From the NCBI RefSeq assembly GCF_014779715.1, contig NZ_JACXYU010000005.1:248001-312000 (forward strand): DNA of 64,000 bases, written 5' to 3'. A program made the position numbers and the translations under genes. The notes under the pieces are model-generated. The model searched no databases and was not told where the DNA came from. It saw only the letters and a program-made list of their open reading frames with translations. Positions 9,242-17,552 of the stretch are shown piece by piece; the first letter of the stretch is position 1, and each line of letters begins with the position of its first letter. This stretch comes from Streptomyces chumphonensis (GTDB lineage: Bacteria; Actinomycetota; Actinomycetes; Streptomycetales; Streptomycetaceae).

Positions 9242-9305
9242 GATGCGTCTCACCGGGCGCAGGGGACACCGAATATCCGGCCCACTCCGGCGTCCCTCGA
9301 CACCA

Positions 9306-9785
9306 CTACGGCGTGCGCCCCGGCGGCGTCGGCCGGCGCTCCATGACGACGTCCACCGCGTTCCGCACCCCGTCCTGCGACCCGAGCCCGAAGCCGTGGC
9401 GCTCGTACAGCCGCCGGGCCGGACTGCCGCGCAGCACGATCAGCCGCACCGGCACGCCCTTCGCGTCACACCGCCCCAGCACCCGACGCAGCACGGCCGA
9501 GCCGATGCCGCTGCCCTGGAGGTGCGGCGCGACGTAGAAGTGCTCCAACCAGTGGGCGTCCTCGGCCGGCCGCAGGGCCACACACCCGGCGAACGCGCCG
9601 CCCACCTCGATCACCCGGGTGTGCCGCGGGGCGAACCCGTCCCGCAGCCGCTGCCGCACCCGCCGCTCGTCGTACCGCCCCAGCCGCTCCAGGTCCGGCC
9701 GCAGCACCACGGCCCGCAGTTCGGCCACCGCGTCGACGTCCGCCGCCGACGCCGGTCGCAGGGTCCAGTGGAGCGTGCCGGTCAT
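9306..9785 (-). CDS. GNAT-family N-acetyltransferase
   Basis: 159 residues from ATG 9785 with GAGGGA upstream. The acetyl-CoA site is FYVAPHLQGSGIGSAVLRRV followed by LRGSPARRLYERHGF. The frame is open upstream but that region encodes a RidA protein in another frame. The 41 bases before the gene contain a short tandem repeat of GTCGTTCAC. The substrate is not predictable. Confidence 0.85.
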   Translation of the reverse strand: MTGTLHWTLRPASAADVDAVAELRAVVLRPDLERLGRYDERRVRQRLRDGFAPRHTRVIEVGGAFAGCVALRPAEDAHWLEHFYVAPHLQGSGIGSAVLRRVLGRCDAKGVPVRLIVLRGSPARRLYERHGFGLGSQDGVRNAVDVVMERRPTPPGRTP

Positions 9786-9826
9786 GCGTCCCTCGTCCGT
9801 GTCGTTCACGTCGTTCACGTCGTTCG

Positions 9827-10213
9827 TCACGCCGGGCGGCGCGCGTCCACCTCGATCTCGAACTTCATGCGCGGGTCGGCGAGCCCGCACTCCATCATCG
9901 TCGCCGCCGGACGGACCGCCCCGAAACAGGCCCGCAGCACCGGCCAGCAGGGCTCGAAGTCCTCGCGCCGGGGCAGCAGGTAGCGCACCCGCACGACGTC
10001 CGCGAAGGTGCACCCGGCCTCCTTCAAGGCCGACTCCACGTTGCGCAGGCACTGCTCGGCCTGCGCGACGACGTCCTCGGAGATCGTCATCGTCGCGTAG
10101 TCGAAGCCGGTCGTGCCCGAGACGTGCACGCGGTCGCCGTCCACGACCGCGCGCGCGTAACCGATCCGCTCCTCGAAGGTGGAACCGCTCAGGATCGCGC
10201 GTCGCTCGCTCAT
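9827..10213 (-). CDS. RidA/YjgF-family protein
   Basis: 128 residues. It shows the RidA core VHVSGTTGFDY, AQAEQCLRNVESALKEAGCTFADVVRVRYLL, and FGAVRPAATMMECGLADPRMKFEIEVDA. In RidA the Arg of the RPAAT-type motif binds the 2-aminoacrylate carboxylate; the Arg is present here in VRPAAT. RidA proteins hydrolyse reactive enamines or imines. A second, more divergent RidA-like gene lies at 16967. The gene is probably cotranscribed with the GNAT 41 bases downstream. Confidence 0.88.
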   Translation of the reverse strand: MSERRAILSGSTFEERIGYARAVVDGDRVHVSGTTGFDYATMTISEDVVAQAEQCLRNVESALKEAGCTFADVVRVRYLLPRREDFEPCWPVLRACFGAVRPAATMMECGLADPRMKFEIEVDARRPA

Positions 10214-10249
10214 GCGGGCACGATACGCGCGGTCCCACCCCCGTCGGAA

Positions 10250-10675
10250 TCAGTCGGCGAAGGAGGCGTGACTGGTGGCCAGCGCCCAGATGACGAAGAC
10301 GCCCAGGGCGATGTTCACCAGCCCCCACAAGGGCTGGTAGGGCAGCCAGATGAAGTTCGCGATGACGACCAAGCCCGCGAGGAACACCCCGAGGAACCGT
10401 GCCCACGTGGCCCCCATGAGGATGCCCAGCCCGGTGAGCGCCACGACCACGCCGAGGACGAGGTGGATCCAGCCCCAGGAGGTGGTGTCGAAGGCGTACG
10501 TGTAGTCGCCGATCGTGCCGTAGACGTCGTCCTTCGCGATGCCCGCGATGCCCTGGAGGACGCCGATGACGCCGTAGACGAGTGCGAGCACCCCGGCGAA
10601 CACGGTGCCTCCGCTCGCCCAGGCGTCCCTGTCGTGTGTGCTCCCGCCCGAGCGCGGGTGCGTCGATGAGGCCAT
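10250..10675 (-). CDS. small four-helix membrane protein
   Basis: 141 residues from ATG 10675 (GGAAGGAG 7 bases upstream; an in-frame ATG 14 codons earlier has none). Four hydrophobic segments cover most of residues 22-135 (VFAGVLALVYGVIGVLQGIAG, WIHLVLGVVVALTGLGILMG, FLGVFLAGLVVIANFIWLPY and a last one). This pattern with conserved Trp/Tyr residues matches a common actinobacterial family of unknown function (I believe DUF7144). No enzymatic motif. Confidence 0.75.
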   Translation of the reverse strand: MASSTHPRSGGSTHDRDAWASGGTVFAGVLALVYGVIGVLQGIAGIAKDDVYGTIGDYTYAFDTTSWGWIHLVLGVVVALTGLGILMGATWARFLGVFLAGLVVIANFIWLPYQPLWGLVNIALGVFVIWALATSHASFAD

Positions 10676-10805
10676 GGGGCGGCTCCTTCCGCAGACCGGG
10701 CCCGCTGTCGGACCCACGGCCAGCGTTGGGCGCCCCCGCCACGGCGACCAGCCGAAAGGGGCCGAACGGGTGAACGTCGACGCGCCTCCGCCCGGCCCGC
10801 CCGGC

Positions 10806-11576
10806 TCAGCCCTCGACCGTCTTCCAGGGGCTCACGGCCAGCTCACCGGCGGCGGCGAAGTCCTTGCCGCCGAGGGACGTCACGCTCTGCCACGGCTCGC
10901 CCTCGGCCGGGGCCACGTCCACCGACCGGCCGCCCGCGCCGCTCCCCGGACGCCACACCAGCACCGCCATGGCCGTCTCCCCCGGACTCAGGGACAGCTT
11001 CTTCGGCTCGCCGTTGAAGCCGCGCACCTCGGACACGGCCGAGACGCCCTCGTGCACCGTGACGTCCAGGGCCTCACCGTCCTCGTCGAGCACCCGGACG
11101 TCCGGGTGACCGTTGACGGCGAACGGCTCCTTGCCGCAGTTCAGCATCATGACGCGCAGCAGGCTCAGGCTCTCGTCCCCGTCGACCGGACCGGCCGCCA
11201 TGACCCGCACCCCGGGGTCCGGGCAGTTCGGGTCCACGGCCGCGTCGTCCGGCGCCGGCTCGACGCCGTCCTTCTCGCCGCCGTCCTTCTCCCCGCCGCC
11301 GGTCGTCTTGCCGTCACCGCCACCGTCCGTGCCGCCGTCACCGCCGCCGTCGGAACCCCCGCCGCCGTCGCCACCGTCCCCGTCACCGCCGCCGTCGGTC
11401 TCCCCGGAGCCGCCGCCGCTCTCCTCCTGCGATGCGGACGGCGCGGCCTTGTCCTCCGTCTCGGAGTCGTCGGAGCCGCCACCGCAGCCCGAGACCAGCA
11501 GAGCACTCGCGGAGAGCAGCACGCCCAGCCGCCGAACGGAGGTACGGCCGAGCCCGGCCCGCGTCAAGGTCTTCAC
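10806..11576 (-). CDS. secreted lipoprotein with Gly/Asp repeat linker and DUF4232-like domain
   Basis: About 256 residues from a GTG at 11576. The signal peptide ends in the lipobox LLVSGC. A long low-complexity linker of Gly, Asp, Ser and Lys (about residues 30-100), encoded by short GC-rich repeats at 11265-11420, links the anchor to a C-terminal domain with a paired cysteine pattern (DPNCPDPG ... LNCG) and LSPGETAMAVLVW, resembling the DUF4232 fold. The start is chosen by the signal peptide; the frame stays open upstream but there overlaps the AraC gene. Function unknown; probably a surface-exposed protein. Confidence 0.75.
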   Translation of the reverse strand: MKTLTRAGLGRTSVRRLGVLLSASALLVSGCGGGSDDSETEDKAAPSASQEESGGGSGETDGGGDGDGGDGGGGSDGGGDGGTDGGGDGKTTGGGEKDGGEKDGVEPAPDDAAVDPNCPDPGVRVMAAGPVDGDESLSLLRVMMLNCGKEPFAVNGHPDVRVLDEDGEALDVTVHEGVSAVSEVRGFNGEPKKLSLSPGETAMAVLVWRPGSGAGGRSVDVAPAEGEPWQSVTSLGGKDFAAAGELAVSPWKTVEG

Positions 11577-11679
11577 AACGCGTGATGTTCGCAGGAACAC
11601 CCGTCCGATATCCAGACCTTCCACGTCACGAATCGGTGCCTGCCACCGGCACGACGCCGGGGCGTGGTGGGATGACGCG

Positions 11680-12072
11680 GTGAGCCGCGCGACCGAGGAC
11701 ACCAACCGCCGCATGCTGCGGGCCCGCGACACGATGGACCGGGCCTACGCCGAGCCGCTGGACGTCCCGGCACTGGCCCGGGTCGCCCACGTGTCACCGG
11801 CGCACTTCACGCGGACGTTCCGCGCCACGTTCGGCGAGACCCCGCACCGCTACCTGCAACGCCGCCGCGTCGAGCGTGCGATGTCACTCCTGCGGGAGAC
11901 CGACCGCAGCGTCACCGACATCTCCTACGAGGTCGGCTTCGGCAGCCCCGGCACCTTCAGCCGCACCTTCCGCGACATCGTCGGCAGGTCCCCTCGGCAG
12001 TACCGCAAGGAGGCCCGGGCCACCGGCGTCCCGACCTGCTTCACCATGGCCTGGACACGGCCGCGCGACTGA
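11680..12072 (+). CDS. AraC-family transcriptional regulator, DNA-binding domain only
   Basis: 130 residues from a GTG at 11680. It is almost entirely the double helix-turn-helix of AraC/XylS proteins: PLDVPALARVAHVSPAHFTRTF and SVTDISYEVGFGSPGTFSRTFRDIVGRSPRQYR. There is no separate sensing domain, as in small SoxS/MarA-like regulators. It lies 48 bases upstream of a VOC protein on the same strand, a pairing common in actinobacteria, and probably regulates it. Confidence 0.87.
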   Translation: MSRATEDTNRRMLRARDTMDRAYAEPLDVPALARVAHVSPAHFTRTFRATFGETPHRYLQRRRVERAMSLLRETDRSVTDISYEVGFGSPGTFSRTFRDIVGRSPRQYRKEARATGVPTCFTMAWTRPRD

Positions 12073-12120
12073 GCAGTTTCGGATAAGTACGGGCGGCGAC
12101 GGACCAGTAGCGTCATCCTC

Positions 12121-12531
12121 ATGTTCAACGCCATCACGCACTCACAGCTGTACGTCCTCGACCAGGACGAGGCCGTCGACTTCTACGTCGGGAAGCTCGG
12201 CCTGGAGGTCAACACGGACGTCGACCTCGGATTCATGCGCTGGCTCACCGTCAACGTCCCCGGCGCCCCGGACCGACAGATCCTGCTCCAGCTCCCGGGC
12301 GGACCGCAGATGTCCGAGCAGACGGCCGAGCAGGTCCGGGACCTCGTCACCAAGGGCGCCCTGGGCACCGTCATCCTCACGACGTCCGACTGCCGCAAGA
12401 CGTACGAGGAACTGCGCGCCAAGGGCGTCGAGTTCACCCAGGAGCCCGTGGAGCAGCCGTACGGCGTCGACTGCGGAATCCGCGACCCCTTCGGCAACCA
12501 CATCCGCTTCACCGAACCGAGGACCGCCTGA
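12121..12531 (+). CDS. VOC-family (glyoxalase/bleomycin-resistance fold) protein
   Basis: 136 residues. The N-terminal YVLDQDEAVDFYVGKLGLEV and the C-terminal YGVDCGIRDPFGNHIRFTEP are the two halves of a vicinal-oxygen-chelate fold with the usual metal-ligand neighbourhood. Members act as glyoxalases, dioxygenases or drug binders; the substrate cannot be assigned. It follows the AraC gene and ends before a strong terminator. Confidence 0.88.
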   Translation: MFNAITHSQLYVLDQDEAVDFYVGKLGLEVNTDVDLGFMRWLTVNVPGAPDRQILLQLPGGPQMSEQTAEQVRDLVTKGALGTVILTTSDCRKTYEELRAKGVEFTQEPVEQPYGVDCGIRDPFGNHIRFTEPRTA

Positions 12532-12568
12532 CTCCCGGCCGGCGGCCTCTACCGAGCCACCACGCACC

Positions 12569-12607
12569 GCGCCCCGCCCGGCCGTCGTGACCGGCCGGGC
12601 GGGGCGC
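12569..12607. terminator. rho-independent-type terminator, bidirectional
   Basis: A perfect 16-base-pair stem (GCGCCCCGCCCGGCCG and its complement) with a 7-base loop. It stands between the VOC gene and the convergent DUF397 gene. There is no T-run, as usual in Streptomyces. Confidence 0.8.
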
Positions 12608-12618
12608 GGCTCTACGCG

Positions 12619-12804
12619 TCAGCGCTCGGACGCGAACCTCACGAACGCGGCCCACGTCGTACGCGGCACGGAGAAGCTCGGCCGACGCACGTCCTTCGAG
12701 TCCCGGACGTGCACGACGTCAGGCGCCCCCGCGACCTCGACGCAGTCCGTGTCGTGCTCACCATTGCTGTAGCTGCTCTTGAACCACGCGCCATGGATAT
12801 CCAT
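12619..12804 (-). CDS. DUF397 protein
   Basis: 61 residues. It has the full DUF397 pattern WFKSSYSNGEHDTDCVEVA, VHVRDSKD, then SFSVPRTTWAAFVRF. DUF397 proteins are usually encoded next to an XRE/DUF5753 regulator and are thought to act as its small partner (some are toxin- or antitoxin-like). Here the regulator is absent; only a truncated second DUF397 copy lies immediately upstream. Confidence 0.85.
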   Translation of the reverse strand: MDIHGAWFKSSYSNGEHDTDCVEVAGAPDVVHVRDSKDVRRPSFSVPRTTWAAFVRFASER

Positions 12805-12810
12805 GGTTGA

Positions 12811-12906
12811 TCAACCCTTCGCGGCGAACGAGATGAAATCGGCCCACGTAGTGGGAAGAACCGCGATGGTCGAGCCACTCTTGGCCGGTCTCTCCACACC
12901 GGCCCG
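12811..12906 (-). pseudogene. remnant of a second DUF397 gene
   Basis: The last about 28 residues before a stop at 12811 read as AKSGSTIAVLPTTWADFISF plus AAKG, matching the C-terminal half of DUF397 (compare SFSVPRTTWAAFVRF in the intact neighbour). The N-terminal half, with the WxKSSYS motif, is missing upstream. It looks like a broken tandem duplicate. Confidence 0.45.
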
Positions 12907-12914
12907 TTCGGTCT

Positions 12915-12948
12915 GGTCCGTCCCGCCTCGTACAGGACGGGACGGACC
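12915..12948. terminator. hairpin downstream of the beta-lactamase-like gene
   Basis: GGTCCGTCCCG and its perfect complement CGGGACGGACC are separated by 12 bases. It lies 107 bases past the stop of the minus-strand beta-lactamase-like gene and may end its transcript. No other gene was seen between 12907 and 13054. Confidence 0.35.
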
Positions 12949-13054
12949 GGCCGGGCGCGGTGACCCACCGCGTCGCCGAAGAGCAGGAGTCGGGAGGAGA
13001 GCCCGGACACCTGGGCCCTGTGCGGCTGTTGGCGGACGGAGGGGCCTGACGGTG

Positions 13055-14029
13055 CTAGCGGCTGTGCTCGGCCAGGAGTGCGAACCCATGACGGTCCACG
13101 GGTGCGGCGGTGGCCGAGAGGAGGGCGACACCGGCGCCGGTGGTGCGGTCGAGGCCGAGCCAGGACCGGAAGCCGCCGGTGCCTCCGTTGTGCCAGGTGA
13201 TCGGTCGGCCCTTCACCTGGATCGTGATCCATGCGGCCCCGATGCGGGCGCCGGTGCCGAACGGAGTGATCGGATCGAGTGCGGCGAGGCCCGGGGCGCT
13301 GCCGTCGAGGAGCGCCGCCGTGAAGCGCGCCATGCTGGTGATGGCGGCCCGAATGCCGCCTGCCGGTCCGAGTCCCTCACCGGTCCAGGGTTGCCGCGGA
13401 CGCCCTCCCCGGCTTCTTCCGCTGAGCCCCCCGGGGCGGAGGTCGTCCGGCGTTCGCGGGACGTAGAAGCAGTCGAGTTCCAGCGGGATCGCGATGCGCT
13501 GTTGGACGAGCTTCGGGTAGGTGGTCGTGGCGGCTGCGGCGAGAGCGTGTCCGAGGAGCTCGAACCCGAGGTTGGAGTAGCGGGGCCGTGGCGTGCCCAG
13601 CGGAACATCCCGGGCTTGGTCCAGGAGCTGTGCGAGGTTCTCACCGTAAGGGTTGGTTCCGTGTCGCCACAGGGCGAGGGTGCGCCGCCATGGTCGCGCG
13701 GATCCGGGGAGCCGGGGCAGGCCGGATCGATGCGTGCTCAACGATCTCAGGCTCACTCCTGCGGCGGGGGTGTCGCCCAGGGGCAGCAGTTCGCCGAGGG
13801 TCGTGTCGGCGTCGACCTCGCCTCGGGCGAGAGCGTCGGCGCACAGCAACCCGGTGACCCCCTTGGAGATGGAGCCGATTTCGTAGTCGGCGTCGAGGCG
13901 GCTGCCGAGACCCGCCAGGCGCACCTCCTCGTGGGTGACCACGGCTGCGGCGGCGACGGGGTGGCGCGGGCCCAAGAGTTCGCCGAGCCGGGCAACGAGT
14001 TGCTGATCGCCGTGCGCCCCTGCGGTCAT
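13055..14029 (-). CDS. serine beta-lactamase/DD-peptidase-fold hydrolase (class C family)
   Basis: 324 residues from ATG 14029. It shows the active-site SISKG (SxxK), YSN in the RYSNLGFELLGHAL segment, and HNGGTGGF (the HxG/KTG equivalent) near residue 280. These are the three catalytic motifs of the AmpC/esterase/DD-peptidase clan. No signal peptide is visible, so a cytosolic esterase-like role is more likely than antibiotic resistance. Its start overlaps the stop of the small HTH gene by 4 bases (ATGA), so the two are translationally coupled. Confidence 0.85.
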   Translation of the reverse strand: MTAGAHGDQQLVARLGELLGPRHPVAAAAVVTHEEVRLAGLGSRLDADYEIGSISKGVTGLLCADALARGEVDADTTLGELLPLGDTPAAGVSLRSLSTHRSGLPRLPGSARPWRRTLALWRHGTNPYGENLAQLLDQARDVPLGTPRPRYSNLGFELLGHALAAAATTTYPKLVQQRIAIPLELDCFYVPRTPDDLRPGGLSGRSRGGRPRQPWTGEGLGPAGGIRAAITSMARFTAALLDGSAPGLAALDPITPFGTGARIGAAWITIQVKGRPITWHNGGTGGFRSWLGLDRTTGAGVALLSATAAPVDRHGFALLAEHSR

Positions 14030-14262
14030 GACCGGCCGCCCAACAGGCCCCGGCCGGCGTACTTCTTGTGGACCGCCTGCTTCGAGACACCCAGGGCTGC
14101 GGCGATCTGCGGCCATGTGGCACCGCTGTTGCGGGCGCGGCGTACCAGCGCCGCTTCGACGCGTTCCGTCTCTGCGCGCAGCCGGGCCACGGCGTCCAAC
14201 CCCGCCAACGGGTCGCCGTCGGCCGTCGATGCGGCGAGTTCGGCCAACCGTTCCCCATCCAT
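14026..14262 (-). CDS. small helix-turn-helix regulator
   Basis: 78 residues. The C-terminal half has a clear helix-turn-helix, SGATWPQIAAALGVSKQAVH, preceded by a helical, acidic N-terminus. Proteins of this kind occur in Streptomyces coupled to a downstream enzyme gene. Two palindromes (GCGTCAAC/GTTGACGC) begin 2 bases upstream of its start and continue towards the divergent NTPase, so it probably autoregulates and controls both transcripts. It overlaps the hydrolase gene by 4 bases. Confidence 0.8.
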   Translation of the reverse strand: MDGERLAELAASTADGDPLAGLDAVARLRAETERVEAALVRRARNSGATWPQIAAALGVSKQAVHKKYAGRGLLGGRS

Positions 14263-14263
14263 G

Positions 14264-14311
14264 CGTCAACCATAGTTGACGGCCACGAGGAGCGTCAACA
14301 AAGGTTGACGC
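14264..14311. promoter_or_regulatory. two palindromic operators between HTH and NTPase genes
   Basis: Site 1 (14264-14281) is CGTCAAC-4-GTTGACG; site 2 (14292-14311) is GCGTCAAC-4-GTTGACGC. Both are perfectly symmetric with the same 4-base spacer, and their centres are 29 bases apart (close to three helical turns, so on the same DNA face). Site 1 touches the HTH start codon. Binding by the adjacent HTH protein is inferred. Confidence 0.65.
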
Positions 14312-14347
14312 AACCTCCTGCCTCACCACCGAGAAGGGAATCCGAGC

Positions 14348-14893
14348 ATGCGACGGTACGTTCTCACCGGCACGCCCGGCGCGGGCAAGACGTCGATCCT
14401 GCGAGGTTTGGCAGCACGCGGCTACGAGGTTGTCGAGGAGGCCGCGACCGCGGTCATCGCACGCGCGCAGGCTCAGGGCGAGGGCGAACCGTGGACACGG
14501 ACCACCTTCATCGACGAAGTGGTCGATCTGCAGAAGCAACGGCATCTACGAGCCGACGGCACGCACGCGGTTCAGGTCTTCGACCGGTCCCCAATCTGCA
14601 CACACGCGCTCGCGAACTACTTGGGTCGGCCGGTGTCACGCGCACTGACGTCCGAGATCCAGCGGATCGTTACCCAGGAGATCTACGAGCGGCAGGTGCT
14701 CTTCGTCCGCAATCTGGGGTTCTGTGAGCCCACCCGCGCCCGTCGGATCAGCTTCCAGGAGTCACTGGAATTCGAGAAGGTGCACGCAGAGAGTTACCGC
14801 GCGTTCGGCTTCGAGCTGATCGACGTCCCTGCCGACGACCTGGCCGACCGTGTCGCTGCGGTCAGCCAGGTCATCTCGCGGCTCGCCCCATGA
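14348..14893 (+). CDS. P-loop NTPase (AAA_28 type)
   Basis: 181 residues. Walker A is TGTPGAGKTS at residues 8-17; a second acidic motif is FDRSPICTHALANYLG. The small single-domain layout with a YEVVEEAAT segment after the first helix matches AAA_28 ATP/GTP-binding proteins, some of which are kinases. The role is unknown. GAGAAGGGA precedes the ATG. It is divergent from the HTH/hydrolase pair across the two palindromes. Confidence 0.85.
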   Translation: MRRYVLTGTPGAGKTSILRGLAARGYEVVEEAATAVIARAQAQGEGEPWTRTTFIDEVVDLQKQRHLRADGTHAVQVFDRSPICTHALANYLGRPVSRALTSEIQRIVTQEIYERQVLFVRNLGFCEPTRARRISFQESLEFEKVHAESYRAFGFELIDVPADDLADRVAAVSQVISRLAP

Positions 14894-15165
14894 GCGATGC
14901 CGGTGCGAGACCACCGGGCCTCTTCGCCGCCGAGACGTCCTGTGAACGCGGCGACCACTCCCCCGACCGCGCTCCGTCTCATCGAAACGATCGCCGGAAG
15001 CGGCCTCGACGCCTCCTGTCGTGACCCCTCCGCCAGGCCGCTGCCGCGACCGCCGTTCACGGGGGTCGCGCGTGTGCGACGGGGACTGTCGGTGCCCCGG
15101 CGTACCGTCTGGGACCTGACGTGATGTGCCGTCAGAACATCGCATGCCCGGTCGAGGAGGAACGC

Positions 15166-15810
15166 GTGGGTCAGCTGCTGAGAGTGATCAACTTCAGTGT
15201 CTCAAGCGACGGCGTCGGCGCCGGTGAGGACCAGAGCCTGGAGCGACCCTTCGGTCATGCCAGTCCGGAGGAGCTGTTCGCCTGGGCCGGAGCCACGGCG
15301 AGCTGGCCCGGCCGCACGGACCCCGGCGGGAGCCGGGGGCTCGACGACTACTTCACGCGGGACTTCGCACGCGACATCGGTGCGGAGATCATGGGCCGCA
15401 ACAAGTTCGGCCCGCAGCGCGGGCCGTGGCAGGACCACGAGTGGCGCGGTTGGTGGGGCGAGGAACCCCCCTTCCACACCCCGGTCTTCGTCATGACGCA
15501 CCACGAGCGCCCGTCGTTCACGCTGAGCGACACCACCTTCCACTTCGTGGGCGGCGACCCGGCGAAGGTCCTCGCGCAGGCGCGGGAGGCGGCCGAGGGC
15601 AAGGACGTCCGGCTGGGTGGCGGGGTCTCCACCATCCGGCAGTTTCTCGACGCCGACCTCGTCGACACGCTGCACGTCGCGGTCACGCCGGTGACCTACG
15701 GGTCCGGGCTGCGGCTGTGGGAGTCCCCTGAGGAGCTGCTCGACCGGTTCCACCTGGAGGTCGTCCCCAGCCCGAGCGGCGTGACGCACCACCTGTTCTG
15801 GCGCAGGTGA
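15166..15810 (+). CDS. dihydrofolate-reductase-fold (RibD C-terminal-like) oxidoreductase
   Basis: 214 residues from a GTG at 15166 with GAGGAGGAA upstream; the frame is open 15 codons earlier with no ribosome site. It has LLRVINFSVSSDGVGAGED, EIMGRNKFGP, FVMTHHERPSF, LGGGVSTIRQFLDADLVDTL and the final GVTHHLFW, all typical of the RibD_C/YwjB-like DHFR superfamily of NADPH-dependent reductases. Its substrate is unknown. Confidence 0.87.
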   Translation: MGQLLRVINFSVSSDGVGAGEDQSLERPFGHASPEELFAWAGATASWPGRTDPGGSRGLDDYFTRDFARDIGAEIMGRNKFGPQRGPWQDHEWRGWWGEEPPFHTPVFVMTHHERPSFTLSDTTFHFVGGDPAKVLAQAREAAEGKDVRLGGGVSTIRQFLDADLVDTLHVAVTPVTYGSGLRLWESPEELLDRFHLEVVPSPSGVTHHLFWRR

Positions 15811-16039
15811 CGCAGAGGGCCGCCGACGGCCGGGCCGTCGCGCGGAGGCGCCCGCTCAGGGAACCGTCAACGTGGCCATGACGCCGCCGTGGTCGTCCCA
15901 TGGGTGCGGCGGCGCGAGGGCTCCCTCGTGTCGCACCCCTTTTCCGAGTCGATCACACCTCGCCGACACCAGCCGCATCCGACCACGCCGGGACGGGATC
16001 GTCGGCCTCCGCGACGTCACTGAGAGTAGGTTCTCCTGC

Positions 16040-16429
16040 ATGAGGATCGTGTCCGGCGCACGAAGCGCCGCTGTGGCCGCTGCGATCGTTGTCGCCGCAG
16101 GAGGGCTGCCGTCTGTGGCGGCATACGCCGACGACGGCAGCGAGACGAGGAAGAAGGTCGTCAACTGCATCAACAAGGAGATCGTCAAAGAGAACGCGAC
16201 GTGGCAGCTGACAGAGTCCGACCTGCGCACGTTCACGGGCATCGTGGATCGTGTCGTGATGAGGGAGCCTCACAAGCCGGTTTCCGCGGAGGAACAGGAG
16301 AAGATCCTGCGGGAGGTCAGGTTCGCGACCTACAGGGAACTACCGCATCTCGACGCAGACACCGTCGACCGGATGATGCAGTCGCTCACCACACATGGAA
16401 GGCACTGCGTCGCCCGCACCAGCGGGTGA
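16040..16429 (+). CDS. small secreted protein, unrecognised
   Basis: 129 residues. An N-terminal signal peptide (basic start, then AAVAAAIVVAAGGLP, cleavage likely after VAAYA) leads to a mature domain of about 98 residues with two cysteines (VNCINKEI near the start and HGRHCVAR near the end) that could form a disulfide. Mostly helical by eye. I do not recognise a family. No linked neighbour. Confidence 0.6.
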   Translation: MRIVSGARSAAVAAAIVVAAGGLPSVAAYADDGSETRKKVVNCINKEIVKENATWQLTESDLRTFTGIVDRVVMREPHKPVSAEEQEKILREVRFATYRELPHLDADTVDRMMQSLTTHGRHCVARTSG

Positions 16430-16966
16430 GGACTGTCCCCGCACGGGGCACGTCGTCGGATCGGCGCCCGATGGCGTCGGCTGGACTCCGGCCGACGCTC
16501 CCCGCACCTCCTCCGCTCCCCTGCGCCGCGAGGGAGTCGACGCTCGCCTCGTAGCGGGTTCCCCGCCTCGGCATCGTGGCAGCCTCACAGCGCCGGGGAA
16601 GAGGGAGCGTGACGGACGGTGAGACGCGACTCCGCGCCATGCGACGGCGGACGCTCGTAGATCTGGTCGCGCCGGTCACGTCAGCCAGGGCGAGCCCTTC
16701 CCGTTCAAGTGGGCGCCGCAGAGGAGGCGTTCGCCGGTGGCCAACTGCACACGCACCGTCGACGCGGCCGTCTCCAGGAAGCCCTGCGGCCGTACCGGAA
16801 CCGAGCGTGCCCGAGCGGTTCTCGGGGACGGTCCGGAAAAAGGGGAGGACAGGCGCGCGAACCGCCATGAAAGGATGGCGCAGCCGGGAATCGGTCGACA
16901 CCACGTGACGCCCGTCCGTCCCGGCACATCCAGCGCGCACACGCCCCAGCAGGAGAAGCACACCTC
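16430..16966. other. 537 bases without a convincing gene
   Basis: Open frames on both strands here are Arg/Pro/Gly-rich and lack good starts and family motifs. I see no RNA gene or repeat. It may be decayed coding sequence or a long promoter region for the following RidA-like gene. Confidence 0.5.
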
Positions 16967-17419
16967 GTGACCCGCACCAGCGCCGTATCACTGATCCGCT
17001 CCCGCTCCCTGTCCGACGTCGCCGAGTACGCCTACGCGGCCACGGCGCCCGCCACATCACGGCTGGTGTTCCTGGCCGGTTCGTGTCCGCTCGACGAGCA
17101 CGGCAACACCGTGCCCGTGGGGGACTACGCGGGCCAGGCGGCGAAGGCCATGGAGAACCTGCGGACCGCCCTCGCCGATGCGGACGCCTCGGTCGAGGAC
17201 GTCATCAGCACACGCGTCCTGGTGGCATCGACCCGGCAGGAGGATCTCGTGGCCGCCTGGGAAGTGGTCCGGGACGCCTTCGGTCACCACGACGTGCCCA
17301 GCACACTGATGGGCGTCACCGTTCTCGGCTACACGGACCAGCTCGTCGAGATCGAAGCCGTCGCCGCCGTCCTCGACGAGCCGGAGTCCGACGGGCCGAC
17401 CCACGCGCCGTCGGCATGA
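16967..17419 (+). CDS. RidA-family protein
   Basis: 150 residues from GTG 16967 (AGGAG 10 bases upstream). The core LVFLAGSCPLDEHGN, AAKAMENLRTALADADASVEDVI and TLMGVTVLGYTDQLVEIEAVA is RidA-like. The substrate Arg found in classic RidA (RPAAT-type motif) is not present at VPSTLMGVTVLG, so it belongs to one of the divergent subfamilies, and deaminase activity is doubtful. Confidence 0.82.
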   Translation: MTRTSAVSLIRSRSLSDVAEYAYAATAPATSRLVFLAGSCPLDEHGNTVPVGDYAGQAAKAMENLRTALADADASVEDVISTRVLVASTRQEDLVAAWEVVRDAFGHHDVPSTLMGVTVLGYTDQLVEIEAVAAVLDEPESDGPTHAPSA

Positions 17420-17552
17420 TGACGGCGTAAGCCTCTTCGCCACCTCGACCCGGCGTCGGTGGCCGGCAGTTGACCGACTCAAGGCCGACTGCTCCTGCGG
17501 ACGTTCCGCCGAGGCAGTAGCAGAAACACCCTCTGGCGCGGGCCGAGGAGGC

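Noticed and set aside
9795..9830. Tandem GTCGTTCAC repeats between a GNAT and RidA gene.
   Set aside because: Two to three copies in a 41-base gap, probably slippage; no sign of a regulatory role.
13055..14545. Extension of the beta-lactamase-like gene to a 496-codon protein.
   Set aside because: The extra N-terminal part overlaps the HTH gene and the operators and is Arg-rich without motifs; ATG 14029 is coupled to the HTH stop.
16386..17060. A 224-codon minus-strand frame in the 16.4-17.0 kb gap.
   Set aside because: Arg/Ser-rich, no ribosome site, no motif, and it overlaps the secreted protein and RidA genes on the other strand.
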